Origin: Maridesulfovibrio sp.
GTDB taxonomy: Bacteria; Desulfobacterota; Desulfovibrionia; Desulfovibrionales; Desulfovibrionaceae
Direction: 5' to 3'
Length of the DNA: 64,000 nucleotides
Assembly: GCF_963666665.1 (NCBI RefSeq)
Contig: NZ_OY762999.1
Coordinates: 2,299,501-2,363,500, forward strand
A program made the translations under genes and the position numbers. Each line of letters starts with the position of its first letter. Positions within the stretch are counted from its first letter, which is position 1. Shown here piece by piece: positions 8,973 through 17,224 of the stretch. Under the pieces are notes generated by a model. The model worked only from the letters and a program-made list of their open reading frames with translations, was not told the origin of the DNA and made no database searches.

Positions 8973-9632
8973 ATGAATAAAATCAACTTGATAAAATCAC
9001 CGGACAAACCGACCCCCGGATACCCGCCAATGGAGTCCTCTATGACTCCCCCGCTGCCGGTAAAAACAGACCCGTTATTACCTGTCCCTTCCGCAGAACA
9101 ATGTATGGAATGGTGGGATGATTACAGCATGTTGGAGAATATCAAAGCACACAGCATGCTAGTAGCCAAGGTCGCGGTTCAGACCTCCACCCTTGCTCAG
9201 CAATCCGGCATGGACATCGATATCCCGACTATTCAGGCTTCCGCACTTTTACACGACATTGCCAAAAGTTACTGCATCCACCACGGCGGCAACCACAGCC
9301 AGCTCGGTGCAGCATGGGTCATGCAGTTGACCGGAAACCCGGTAATAGCCATGGGCGTACTCCATCATGTCTTCTGGCCCTTTGAGCCTGATGCTGAAAA
9401 ATATTTCCTTCCGTTAGTCATCAGTTACGCCGATAAACGCGTAATGCATGACACATTTACTACGCTTGAAAAAAGATTCAACGATTTGAAGGTCCGCTAC
9501 GGCAAGACCGAAAAAATCAAACAAAGAATTCACAAAACATACGAGCAGGCCCTCATTCTCGAAGAGCGGCTCGGCAAACTTATCGGAGTTGATCTGAATG
9601 CATGTTCTCTTGATTGCGGGCGGCTGGTCTGA
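8973..9632 (+). CDS. HD-domain phosphohydrolase-like protein
   Basis: A 219-aa protein with an HD-superfamily metal site: His60 in IKAHSMLVAKVAV, the His94-Asp95 pair in ALLHDIAKSY, and Asp154 in SYADKRV. Such domains hydrolyse phosphate esters, often of nucleotides; the substrate is unknown. The first 40 residues are Pro-rich and may be disordered, so a later start (for example Met20) is possible; no ribosome site decides it. The 3' end overlaps ddl by 35 bases, indicating translational coupling with an envelope operon. A housekeeping or nucleotide-clearing role is plausible but unproven. Confidence 0.8.
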   Translation: MNKINLIKSPDKPTPGYPPMESSMTPPLPVKTDPLLPVPSAEQCMEWWDDYSMLENIKAHSMLVAKVAVQTSTLAQQSGMDIDIPTIQASALLHDIAKSYCIHHGGNHSQLGAAWVMQLTGNPVIAMGVLHHVFWPFEPDAEKYFLPLVISYADKRVMHDTFTTLEKRFNDLKVRYGKTEKIKQRIHKTYEQALILEERLGKLIGVDLNACSLDCGRLV

Positions 9633-10506
9633 GGAAAGGGAAGTATCCCTTAGCGGCGCAAAAGGCATTGAACAGGCTCTTCTCGAACTTGGTCACGATG
9701 TAGAATTCGTTGATCCGGCAACAGACTTCAAGAATATCCTGCTTTTGGCTGAACATGCTGATTTCGCATTTATCAACCTCCACGGTTCGCCGGGAGAGGA
9801 CGGCCTGATTCAGGCCATGCTCAATCAGGTCAACTGCCCTTATCAGGGGGCTGAACCTGAAAGTTCTTTCCTGACCCTGAATAAAGCCGCAACCAAAACT
9901 GTCATGGATCACCACGGTATCCTGACCCCCAAATGGGAACTGATCTGTGCTGCGGACGGATGTAAGGGTTTGCAGGAACTCGAACCTCCGGTTTTCATCA
10001 AACCGAACTCCGGCGGTTCCAGCCTCGGTATGACCTTTGCCCGCACAACTGAAGAACTGGAAAAAGGAATCGAGACAGTTTTCAACCTTGGAGACAGCGC
10101 GCTTGTTGAAAAGTACACCAAAGGTATTGAGGTAACCTGCGGCATCCTTGACGGAGAGCCAATGCCTCTGATTCTGATAAATCCTCCGGAGAACGCTGAA
10201 TTCTTTGACTATCATAGCAAATACGCCCTTGACGGGGCGGAAGAGATATGCCCCGCCCCCATCGACCCGGTTCTGACTGAACAGATTCAGCAGATCACGG
10301 CCAAAGCCCACAAACTGCTGGGGCTGAGCGATTACAGCAGGGCTGATTTTATAATTTCTGAAGGAGTACCCTACCTGCTGGAAGTGAACACACTTCCCGG
10401 CATGACTCCGACAAGTCTTGTCCCGCAGGCCGCAAAAGAAGCGGGTTATTCATTCAATGAACTGATCGCAAAGCTCATTGAACTGGGACAGCGCAAGCGG
10501 AAGTAA
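9598..10506 (+). CDS. ddl: D-alanine--D-alanine ligase
   Basis: A cytoplasmic ATP-grasp enzyme that joins two D-Ala to make the dipeptide end of the peptidoglycan precursor. At 302 aa it belongs to the short DdlB-like group. Visible marks are the N-terminal LLIAGGWSEEREVSLSG, HGSPGEDG, the ATP-binding KPNSGGSSLGM loop, EVTCGILDG, and the metal-binding C-terminal EVNTLPGMTPTS. The ATG at 9598 lies inside the HD gene, preceded there by GGAG. A VanX-type D-Ala-D-Ala dipeptidase lies 14 kb away at 24269. waaA follows after 38 bases. Confidence 0.95.
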   Translation: MHVLLIAGGWSEEREVSLSGAKGIEQALLELGHDVEFVDPATDFKNILLLAEHADFAFINLHGSPGEDGLIQAMLNQVNCPYQGAEPESSFLTLNKAATKTVMDHHGILTPKWELICAADGCKGLQELEPPVFIKPNSGGSSLGMTFARTTEELEKGIETVFNLGDSALVEKYTKGIEVTCGILDGEPMPLILINPPENAEFFDYHSKYALDGAEEICPAPIDPVLTEQIQQITAKAHKLLGLSDYSRADFIISEGVPYLLEVNTLPGMTPTSLVPQAAKEAGYSFNELIAKLIELGQRKRK

Positions 10507-10544
10507 CTTTTTTTCAAACGGAACGGAAACGTCAGGATCAACAC

Positions 10545-11819
10545 ATGTCAGTATCGCTCAAACTCAAAGCTGCATCATTTCTCTACGGCCTCGGCTGGAA
10601 AGCCGCCATCCCCTTTCTCAAAAAGAACGACAGACTGAAAGAGGGCTTTGATCGCCGCACCCTCAAACACAGTCTGCCGCCGCGTGCGGATGTCTGGATT
10701 CAGGCCGCTTCAGCCGGAGAAGCCAAGATTGCTTCCCGGATTATGGAAAACATCTGTATGAGCAGCCCTACAAAATTCCTGCTGACCACCAATACCGAGC
10801 AGGGACTGTCCGAGCTTGAACGAACCGCTTACCGCCTGACTCCCAATCCGCGCAACGTTTCCGCATCTACAACCTACTTTCCATTCGACAGCCCCGAGAT
10901 CGCCCGCAAGGCCCTTGAAGCTGTCTGCCCGAAACTGGTGGTGCTCATTGAAACTGAAATTTGGCCCGGTTTTCTTTCCGCCTGCAAAGAGCTTGGCGTA
11001 AAGGTGATCATCATCAACGGCCGCATGACCACCAAAAGCCTTGCCGGATACATGGCTCTGCCTGATTTTTTCCGGTCTGTGGCTCCTGAAGAAATCCTCG
11101 CCATTTCCGAGGACGATGCCACTCGCTTCAAGACTCTGTTTGAGATCGAAAAAGTCTCGACCATGCCCAACGTCAAGTTCGACAGCACAGGAACGGCTAC
11201 GGCCATTCCGTACACTGCCAACCCGCTTTCTTCCATCTTCCGCCCCAAGACCCCGTTCATCATTCTCGGGTCGGTACGCAAGGAAGAGGAGTCTCAGGTA
11301 CTCAAGCTTGCCGAAGGCTTTAAAAAAGAACGCCCCAAGACTGTAATAGGGCTCTTTCCGCGCCATATGCACCGCATTGATGCATGGAAAAATATGCTTG
11401 AAAATGCAGGTCTGCCTTGGGTTCTCCGCTCTGAAATCGACACGACCGTACCTTTCGGACATATTGTTCTCTGGGATGTTTTCGGCGAGATGCAATCCGC
11501 TTTCTCCCTTGCACGCGCAGCTTTCATCGGCGGTTCACTGGCCCCGGTAGGCGGACAGAATTTCCTTGAACCGCTCACCCACGGTGTAACCCCGGTAATA
11601 GGACCTTACTGGTCAAACTTCACCTGGATCGGTGAAGAAATTTTCGAAGCAAAACTGGCCCGTCAGGAGCAGGATTGGGAAGGAGTGCTGCAGTCACTTC
11701 TCGACATCAGCAAACGGGCTTTCAAGCCTGAAAAGGTCAAAAAAGATTTTGAAAAATACCTCGCAGACATGCGCGGCGGAACCGCTGCCGCCTGCGAAGC
11801 TATTAAAAGGAATATCTAA
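10545..11819 (+). CDS. waaA: 3-deoxy-D-manno-octulosonic acid (Kdo) transferase
   Basis: A GT30 enzyme at the inner membrane that transfers Kdo from CMP-Kdo to lipid IVA, starting the LPS core. The 424-aa length is normal. The N-terminal hydrophobic stretch holds the membrane, followed by IQAASAGEAKIA (acceptor-site Glu), TEIWPGF, INGRM, LGSVRKEEE, FPRHMHRI, and the donor-binding FIGGSLAPVGGQNFLEPL. It is followed within four bases by kdsB, which makes its donor substrate, so the two steps are genetically coupled. Whether it adds one or two Kdo residues cannot be read from sequence. Confidence 0.95.
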   Translation: MSVSLKLKAASFLYGLGWKAAIPFLKKNDRLKEGFDRRTLKHSLPPRADVWIQAASAGEAKIASRIMENICMSSPTKFLLTTNTEQGLSELERTAYRLTPNPRNVSASTTYFPFDSPEIARKALEAVCPKLVVLIETEIWPGFLSACKELGVKVIIINGRMTTKSLAGYMALPDFFRSVAPEEILAISEDDATRFKTLFEIEKVSTMPNVKFDSTGTATAIPYTANPLSSIFRPKTPFIILGSVRKEEESQVLKLAEGFKKERPKTVIGLFPRHMHRIDAWKNMLENAGLPWVLRSEIDTTVPFGHIVLWDVFGEMQSAFSLARAAFIGGSLAPVGGQNFLEPLTHGVTPVIGPYWSNFTWIGEEIFEAKLARQEQDWEGVLQSLLDISKRAFKPEKVKKDFEKYLADMRGGTAAACEAIKRNI

Positions 11820-11823
11820 TTAA

Positions 11824-12567
11824 ATGAGTATAGTTTACGGATGCTACGGCATCATCCCGGCCCGCTATGATTCGAGCCGATTTCCCGGTAAGCCCCTTGC
11901 GGATATCTGCGGAAAGCCCATGTTCTGGCATGTCTGGAACCGTGCCTCAAAGTGCCCGGAGATGGACAAAGTTGTCCTTGCCACTGACAGTGAAATCATC
12001 ATGGAAGCTGCCGAGAAAGTAGGCGTTCCGGCTGTTATGACCAGATCCGACCACACCAGCGGCACCGACCGCGTTCTGGAAGCGGCCCGCAAACTGGATC
12101 TTCCCGCAGATTCTGTTGTGGTCAATATTCAGGGTGATGAACCCTGCCTTGAACCGGCCATGATTTCTGAGCTGGTTTCACCTTTTGCCAAGGATGGAGT
12201 CAGGGTAACTACACTGGCCTCACCCATCGGTGCGGAGGAAGCACAAAGTCCGGACCGGGTAAAAGTAGCGCTTGCAAAAGATGGCCGGGCGTTATACTTT
12301 TCCCGCTCACCCATTCCATTTTCCCATCAGGGTGACGGGGATTACCTTCTACATATCGGCCTTTACGGTTTCCGCATGGAAGCCCTTGAAACCTTTGCCG
12401 GCACGGATGTTTCGCCTCTTGAAAAAAGAGAGCGGCTGGAACAGCTCCGACTGCTGGAAAACGGAATACCCATCCATGTCACCATTACTGAACACTCCTG
12501 CCACGGAGTGGACCGTCCAGAAGACTTGGATACAGCCATTAAGATTCTTGAGAGGGAGAAAATATGA
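11824..12567 (+). CDS. kdsB: 3-deoxy-manno-octulosonate cytidylyltransferase (CMP-Kdo synthetase)
   Basis: Activates Kdo with CTP to CMP-Kdo, the donor for WaaA. At 247 aa it has the family length, with the nucleotide-binding start IPARYDSSRFPGKPL, ATDSE, and VVNIQGDEPCLEP, where Asp coordinates magnesium; the end IEHSC-like segment appears here as ITEHSCHGVDRPEDL. It starts four bases after waaA and its stop overlaps the carA start by four bases (ATGA), indicating tight translational coupling. Confidence 0.95.
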   Translation: MSIVYGCYGIIPARYDSSRFPGKPLADICGKPMFWHVWNRASKCPEMDKVVLATDSEIIMEAAEKVGVPAVMTRSDHTSGTDRVLEAARKLDLPADSVVVNIQGDEPCLEPAMISELVSPFAKDGVRVTTLASPIGAEEAQSPDRVKVALAKDGRALYFSRSPIPFSHQGDGDYLLHIGLYGFRMEALETFAGTDVSPLEKRERLEQLRLLENGIPIHVTITEHSCHGVDRPEDLDTAIKILEREKI

Positions 12568-13688
12568 AAGCCATACTGGCACTTGAAGACGGCACCTACT
12601 TCGAAGGAACTTCTTTTACCGGCCCCGGAGAATCCGGCGGCGAAGCCATCTTCAATACCGGCATGACCGGATATCAGGAAGTCCTCACCGACCCCTCCTA
12701 CACCGGACAGATGGTCTGCATGACCTATCCGCTTATCGGCAACTACGGCATCACCAAAGAAGATATCGAATCCGCAAAAGTTCATGTTGCCGCCTTTATC
12801 GTCAAAGAATGCTGCAAGCACCCTTCCAACTGGCGCTCTGTCATGTCCCTGCCTGAATACCTCAAAGAAGCAGGTGTTATGGGCATTGAAGGCATCGACA
12901 CCCGTGCCCTTACCCGCCATCTGCGTCTCAACGGCGCCATGCGCGGCATTATTTCTACTGAAGAACTTGATCCTGAGAAACTGGTCGCAAAAGCAAAGCA
13001 GCTGCCCACCATGGAAGGCCAGAACCTTGCTGACACAGTAACTTCCGAGTCCTGTTACGCATGGCAGGACGGCAAGCCCGTCCCGGTTGATGTTTCCTCC
13101 GGCTACAAATGGAGTGACAAAGGCCCCCGCCTCGTACTTGTTGACTACGGTGTGAAATGGAACATCCTGCGTCTTCTGGACGAACAGGGTTTCGAAGTCC
13201 TTTCCGTTCCTTCCCATTACAATGAAGAACAGGTCAGGGCACTTGAGCCTGATGCCATTTTCCTTTCCAACGGCCCCGGTGACCCGGCAGTTCTAGATCA
13301 GGCGGTCAAGAATGCCAAAGCCTATTGTGAAGACCTGCCTGTAGCGGGTATTTGCCTCGGACACCAGATTCTTGGACAGGCTCTCGGAGGTAAGGCTTTC
13401 AAATTGAAGTTCGGTCACCATGGCTGTAACCACCCTGTTATGGACATGGAAAGCAAAAAAATTGAAATTTCTTCCCAAAACCACGGGTTTTGCGTTGACA
13501 TTTCCGACTGTTCCGATCTTAAAATCACACACAAGAACCTTAACGACGAAACTCTGGAAGGCTTTGCTCACAAAACCAAGCCGATCATTGCCATCCAGTT
13601 CCACCCGGAAGCAGCTCCCGGTCCGCATGACAGCTGCTACTTCTTCGCCAGATTCCGTAATCTGGTAAAAGATGCCACCGGTAAATAA
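12564..13688 (+). CDS. carA: Carbamoyl-phosphate synthase small (glutaminase) subunit
   Basis: Releases ammonia from glutamine and channels it to CarB for carbamoyl phosphate, used in pyrimidine and arginine synthesis. The 374 aa comprise the CarA-specific N-terminal domain (LEDGTYFEGTSF, FNTGMTGYQEV) and a class I glutamine amidotransferase domain. The nucleophile Cys lies in GICLGHQILGQALGG and the His-Glu dyad in FHPEAAPGPHD. It overlaps kdsB by four bases, an unusual partner. No carB is in the window, so the two subunits must be made from separate loci. A TPR gene follows after 30 bases. Confidence 0.96.
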   Translation: MKAILALEDGTYFEGTSFTGPGESGGEAIFNTGMTGYQEVLTDPSYTGQMVCMTYPLIGNYGITKEDIESAKVHVAAFIVKECCKHPSNWRSVMSLPEYLKEAGVMGIEGIDTRALTRHLRLNGAMRGIISTEELDPEKLVAKAKQLPTMEGQNLADTVTSESCYAWQDGKPVPVDVSSGYKWSDKGPRLVLVDYGVKWNILRLLDEQGFEVLSVPSHYNEEQVRALEPDAIFLSNGPGDPAVLDQAVKNAKAYCEDLPVAGICLGHQILGQALGGKAFKLKFGHHGCNHPVMDMESKKIEISSQNHGFCVDISDCSDLKITHKNLNDETLEGFAHKTKPIIAIQFHPEAAPGPHDSCYFFARFRNLVKDATGK

Positions 13689-13718
13689 ACTGCGCTAAAT
13701 ACTACGTCGGAGACAAAT

Positions 13719-14519
13719 ATGTCCGGTGAACTGACCAATGCCAGAAAAAAACTGGCAACCATACCTTCCCTGCTCAAACAGCAGAAAGCCATGGCTGCAG
13801 TTCAGTCTGCTTATGATGCAGTACTGATCATGCTCAAAGGCGGCCTGATGAAGTCTGAGCGTGAGGAATTTCAGGAGCTGCTCGACAGCACTGTGCACAT
13901 CCTCAACAGCGATAAAAAGCTCAGGGAAGATTATCCGCTGATTATCAATTACGCTCCCGGAGAAGAGAAAGCTCTGCTTGAGACTCTAAGGGAGATTCTG
14001 CAAGAGCTGCAGAAAAATGTAAGTGCCGGCGCCCAGCAGCTCTTAGCTGCAATGGAAAAGCGCAAAAGAGAGCAGCTGGAGAGAGGTCAGGCCCTCATTG
14101 AAGAAAACAAAGTTTCTGAAGCACAGAAGCTTTTTAATGATCTGATAAAGGAATTCAAGGACGACACCGAGCTCCGTGCTGAGATTGCAGATAAGTTCAT
14201 CAAGTCCGGCCTTTACAACGAGGCACTTGAATATCTGGAAGATGCACTTAAAAACGATCCTAATGCAATATTCCTGTATAACCGCATCGGAATCGTACTG
14301 CGCAAAATGAAAGATTTTGAAGCGGCTGAAAAATATTACCTCAGAGCTCTTAAAATCAATAATAAAGATGAGTATCTCTACTTCAACACAGGTCGCCTCT
14401 ACTACGACTGGAAAAAGTGGGACCGCATGGCCAAAGCTGCTCAAAAAGCACTTTCCATCAACCCCAACTTTGCCGAAGCAGAGAAGATGCTCAAATTCGC
14501 CCAGAAAAAAATGGGTTAG
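13719..14519 (+). CDS. TPR-repeat protein
   Basis: A 266-aa soluble protein. The N-terminal half is a long, charged helical region with coiled-coil potential and a conserved-looking KRKREQLERGQAL stretch. The C-terminal half holds about three tetratricopeptide repeats (YNEALEYLEDALKNDPNA, DFEAAEKYYLRALKIN, WDRMAKAAQKALSINPNFAEA). TPRs bind protein partners; the partner is unknown. It follows carA by 30 bases and precedes the hairpin-rich gap before gmhB. A similar helical-plus-TPR layout recurs in the pseudo-receiver protein at 34729, hinting at a family expanded in this organism. Confidence 0.85.
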   Translation: MSGELTNARKKLATIPSLLKQQKAMAAVQSAYDAVLIMLKGGLMKSEREEFQELLDSTVHILNSDKKLREDYPLIINYAPGEEKALLETLREILQELQKNVSAGAQQLLAAMEKRKREQLERGQALIEENKVSEAQKLFNDLIKEFKDDTELRAEIADKFIKSGLYNEALEYLEDALKNDPNAIFLYNRIGIVLRKMKDFEAAEKYYLRALKINNKDEYLYFNTGRLYYDWKKWDRMAKAAQKALSINPNFAEAEKMLKFAQKKMG

Positions 14520-14522
14520 GAA

Positions 14523-14572
14523 CGCCTCCGGCGGTCCTTCGGGGACCAAAGAAACTTTTTGTAAAAAGTTTC
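14523..14572. repeat. Hairpin-rich intergenic element, REP-like
   Basis: Three adjacent inverted repeats lie just past the TPR stop: CGCC/GGCG (14523-14533), GGTCC/GGACC (14534-14547) and a perfect 10-bp AT-rich stem GAAACTTTTT/AAAAAGTTTC (14551-14560 with 14563-14572). I recall similar cassettes after genes in Desulfovibrio genomes, which would make it a dispersed element. Only one copy is in this window, so repetition is not shown here. Confidence 0.5.
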
Positions 14573-14639
14573 CCTGGACGCTTCAAAAACTTGTAATAAG
14601 CTGTTGCTACCAGCGCGGCTGGGCGTCATGAAAATAAAC

Positions 14640-14674
14640 AAAAAAGGAGGACTGTTATTCAGTCCTCCTTTTTT
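14640..14674. terminator. Rho-independent terminator upstream of gmhB
   Basis: A perfect 15-bp stem (14640-14654 with 14660-14674), a TTATT loop, and A6/T6 ends. It lies only 12 bases before the gmhB start, so gmhB either has its promoter within the hairpin-rich gap and depends on readthrough, or the structure acts as an attenuator for it. Confidence 0.8.
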
Positions 14675-14686
14675 AATGGAACTACT

Positions 14687-15226
14687 ATGAAATATATTTT
14701 GCTGGACCGAGACGGAACCATTATTGAAGACAAGCATTATCTTTGTGATCCTGATGAGGTGGAATTATGCTTCAATGCATCAGAAGGCTTGAAAGCCATG
14801 CAGGATGCAGGATTCGGCTTGATTGTTGTAACCAACCAATCCGGAATAGGACGGGGATATTACGCAGAATCTGACATGAAAGCAGTAAATGACCGTATGG
14901 CAAAACTGCTGGCAGTGCACGGCATAAAAATCAATGCCGTATACTTCTGCCCCCATGCACCGGATCAGGAATGTGATTGTCGCAAGCCAGCACCAGGAAT
15001 GTTTGATCAGGCCATTGCAGATTTCGGTATGAACCCCGAGGAATGTTTTGTCATCGGCGATAAAATTTGCGATGTGGAGCTGGGCATGGCCCGCAACGCC
15101 AAATCCATTCTTGTTCGCACAGGAAAAGGATTAAAAGAAGAGCCCAAATGCGTAGGCAAAGCTGATTATATTGCCGATGACCTGCTTGATGCAGCGGAAT
15201 TTATAAAAAGGTCCACAAATGAATAA
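14687..15226 (+). CDS. gmhB: D-glycero-D-manno-heptose-1,7-bisphosphate 7-phosphatase
   Basis: A HAD-family phosphatase of ADP-heptose synthesis for the LPS inner core. At 179 aa it has the compact GmhB length. The nucleophile and acid aspartates are Asp7 and Asp9 in LLDRDGTII. TNQSGIGRGY and the zinc loop CPHAPDQECDCRKPAPGM (Cys-His-Cys-Cys) are diagnostic for GmhB and histidinol-phosphatase relatives. IGDKICDVELG gives the last acidic motif. The Kdo genes upstream support the heptose assignment. It overlaps the next gene by eight bases. Confidence 0.9.
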   Translation: MKYILLDRDGTIIEDKHYLCDPDEVELCFNASEGLKAMQDAGFGLIVVTNQSGIGRGYYAESDMKAVNDRMAKLLAVHGIKINAVYFCPHAPDQECDCRKPAPGMFDQAIADFGMNPEECFVIGDKICDVELGMARNAKSILVRTGKGLKEEPKCVGKADYIADDLLDAAEFIKRSTNE

Positions 15227-15650
15227 AGTCCTTACCTTAAAACAATTTCAGGATCTCGCACTGGAAATGATCGCCCTTGAACCGCATGTAGAAGTTACCT
15301 CTGAAAATTTCCACATGGGCGATGAGGACAAGGGGATAGAAAAAGTCGCCGAGGTCTATGGTTTTTCGCGCCATGCCAAACCGGGCTATGAAATAATTTT
15401 CGACTGGGTTGCCAAAGGAAATCTGGACGGTTTTCTAATTGATATGTTCGATTTTACTATCGAGACATACAATAAAGGCGACTTCTGCCCTACTTTCAAA
15501 GGTGCTGTTGTTCTGGATGATTACAAAGAGCCCTTTGAAGGCCATGAAATCGCCCAGAAGATTATGGAATTGATCAAGCCGGAACAATGGACCAAATGGC
15601 TCATTGAATACCTGCCCGAACCACGCATGCTGGTCGATATGGAAGATTAA
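15219..15650 (+). CDS. Conserved hypothetical protein downstream of gmhB
   Basis: A 143-aa soluble protein of unknown function, overlapping gmhB by eight bases and so translationally coupled to it. It has no signal peptide and one cysteine. The middle is rich in aromatic and acidic residues (IIFDWVAKGNLDGFLIDMFDF), and the end (WTKWLIEYLPEPRMLVDMED) is Trp/Pro-rich. I recognise no domain. The coupling suggests a link to heptose or envelope metabolism, but this is only inference from position. A strong terminator follows. Confidence 0.72.
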   Translation: MNKVLTLKQFQDLALEMIALEPHVEVTSENFHMGDEDKGIEKVAEVYGFSRHAKPGYEIIFDWVAKGNLDGFLIDMFDFTIETYNKGDFCPTFKGAVVLDDYKEPFEGHEIAQKIMELIKPEQWTKWLIEYLPEPRMLVDMED

Positions 15651-15689
15651 AAAAGAGGCCCGCTCTTCAATGGAGAGCGGGCCTCTTTT
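15651..15689. terminator. Bidirectional rho-independent terminator
   Basis: A 16-bp stem (15651-15666 with 15674-15689) with a GGCCCGCTC core, bounded by A4 and T4. It starts at the stop codon of the 143-aa gene and lies three bases from the stop of the convergent methyltransferase, serving both. Confidence 0.88.
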
Positions 15690-15691
15690 CT

Positions 15692-16708
15692 TTATAATTT
15701 CTGAGCCGAAACCAGCATGATGCCCTTACTGGAATCACTCCAGGTTCTGCGGAAATTTCCAAATCCGCATTCTTTCAATTCCTGCTCCAGAATATCCGGT
15801 TCAATAAAGTGTGAAAAATAACCCGCGAAAGTTGTTATCACTTCAAGTGAGGCAATCGTCTGCGTAGACATGGGACTTCCGGTCTTGGCGTAATGATTGG
15901 CGCAAAACCAGCCACCGGAACGCAAGGACTTGGCAACCTTTTCCAGTACGGGCTTCAGGTTGCCGCGGCAGGCATAAAGTACATGCGAGGCAAATATAAG
16001 GTCAAAATCCAACAAGGGCAGTTCTTCTTCACGCATATCAACAGCAATGCCGCGCACCCGCTCTCCGAAACCATTATCCCGGCAACGCTGCTCCGCCAAA
16101 GGGGCCACATGCGGCAGGTCGAGAATAACTCCGTTCAGCTTCGGATTTCGCTCAAGCACAGACATGGTATAATTTCCGTGGTTCCCGCCTAGATCGCCCA
16201 TAAGACGGAAATCATCAAATCCGGGTAACTGACTGACAGCATCGACCGTTGTGTGCAGCCCGCTGCTAAGGCATTCCTGCGCAGTCCCTTCCATGGCATC
16301 CGTGGCGGCCCATTTTTTATCGCTATCATCACGCTGACTCTTCTTTCCTTTCAGCAACTCACCCATATCCCGAATTACTTCAGTACAAAAATCCATGGTC
16401 AGTCCCATAGCCAATCCCTGATACAAAGGTGAAGTACTGACCAGATATTCCGTTGCCAAATATGTGTTTGAATAATGCCCATCATTGTTTTGGACCAGAT
16501 CATACGACTCAAGCAGATCCATCAGGGAACCAAGCTTCAGTTCATCAAATTCAAAATACTCTGCCAATTCTTTCAGGCTGGCAGGCTTCAATTCAAGAGT
16601 GTCGAAAAGTTTAAAATTCACAGCTTCCATCACAACCTGAGAAGAGACGCTACGGATGATAAGGCTGTGCACCGAAGAAAAATCCTGTTCGGGCTTAGGA
16701 TAGTTCAT
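15692..16708 (-). CDS. SAM-dependent O-methyltransferase-like protein
   Basis: A 338-aa cytoplasmic methyltransferase of the plant-COMT-like family (dimerisation winged helix plus Methyltransf_2 fold). The N-terminal helix bundle (VVMEAVNFKLFDTLELKPASLKELAEYF) is the dimerisation domain. The SAM site is recognisable as MGDLGGNHGNYT, LDLPHVAPLA and FDLIFASHVLYACRG. ATG 16708 is chosen because GGAGG lies five bases upstream; an upstream TTG would place the ribosome site inside the gene. The substrate is unknown. It lies downstream of a marR gene and has a MarR-type operator just before its ribosome site, so it is probably a regulated target. Confidence 0.86.
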   Translation of the reverse strand: MNYPKPEQDFSSVHSLIIRSVSSQVVMEAVNFKLFDTLELKPASLKELAEYFEFDELKLGSLMDLLESYDLVQNNDGHYSNTYLATEYLVSTSPLYQGLAMGLTMDFCTEVIRDMGELLKGKKSQRDDSDKKWAATDAMEGTAQECLSSGLHTTVDAVSQLPGFDDFRLMGDLGGNHGNYTMSVLERNPKLNGVILDLPHVAPLAEQRCRDNGFGERVRGIAVDMREEELPLLDFDLIFASHVLYACRGNLKPVLEKVAKSLRSGGWFCANHYAKTGSPMSTQTIASLEVITTFAGYFSHFIEPDILEQELKECGFGNFRRTWSDSSKGIMLVSAQKL

Positions 16709-16725
16709 GACATCCTCCAAAAAAG

Positions 16726-16740
16726 GTTTAGCAACTAAAC
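16726..16740. promoter_or_regulatory. Probable MarR operator in front of the methyltransferase
   Basis: A perfect inverted repeat GTTTAG-CAA-CTAAAC, directly upstream of the methyltransferase ribosome site and 17 bases after the marR stop codon. It matches the operator at the marR promoter except in the three central bases. Confidence 0.7.
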
Positions 16741-16757
16741 ACTTTGGTTAAAATTTT

Positions 16758-17216
16758 TTACTTTAAGTAGCTATCCATCCAATCGTTCATCTTGCTACAG
16801 ATATCGTCAAACATTTCAAGTTCCTCTTCAGACATGGACCGCAGGTAATCTATGAATTCACTGTCATGGTCCAAATGATATTTGTAATGGTTGTCACTGG
16901 CCTTTTTTCCAAGCTCAGTCAGTCTCAATATGACTTTGGAACCATTATCGGGATCGGATTCTTTGAGCATAAGGCCCTTTTTAACCAGCTTGGTGACCAG
17001 TTGCGATGTGGCTCCCTTGGTCACTCCTGATTCACGGGCAAGATCCGTAATCCCGCACCTGCCAAGAGCATCAACTGCGGAAAGTGTATGTATTTCAGAA
17101 GGATAAAATTTTACTCCAACTCCGAAATCAAACGCCTTACGCTCTACCATATTGTACTTAACCAGCACCCTGCCGAGCTCGCGCATATGCGGTATTATTT
17201 CTTTAACGTCTTTCAC
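16758..17216 (-). CDS. MarR-family transcriptional regulator
   Basis: A 152-aa winged-helix repressor. The DNA-binding part is clear: a helix-turn-helix ITDLARESGVTKGATSQLVTKLVKKGLM, then the wing with LKESDPDNGSKVILRLTELG. The flanking helices should form the dimer and ligand pocket. It is probably autoregulated, since its promoter overlaps the palindrome at 17225-17241, and a second copy lies in front of the downstream methyltransferase. Ligands for MarR proteins are often aromatic acids or other small toxic compounds; nothing here identifies the ligand. Confidence 0.92.
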   Translation of the reverse strand: MKDVKEIIPHMRELGRVLVKYNMVERKAFDFGVGVKFYPSEIHTLSAVDALGRCGITDLARESGVTKGATSQLVTKLVKKGLMLKESDPDNGSKVILRLTELGKKASDNHYKYHLDHDSEFIDYLRSMSEEELEMFDDICSKMNDWMDSYLK

Positions 17217-17224
17217 AATTTCAG

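Noticed and set aside
9580..10311. Open frame of 243 codons antisense to ddl
   Set aside because: Overlaps conserved ddl motifs on the other strand and has no recognisable start or family.
10710..11495. Open frame of 261 codons antisense to waaA
   Set aside because: Shadow of a conserved gene; no ribosome site and no domain.
12363..13217. Open frame of 284 codons antisense to kdsB/carA
   Set aside because: Spans two real overlapping genes on the other strand, which a true gene would not need to do.
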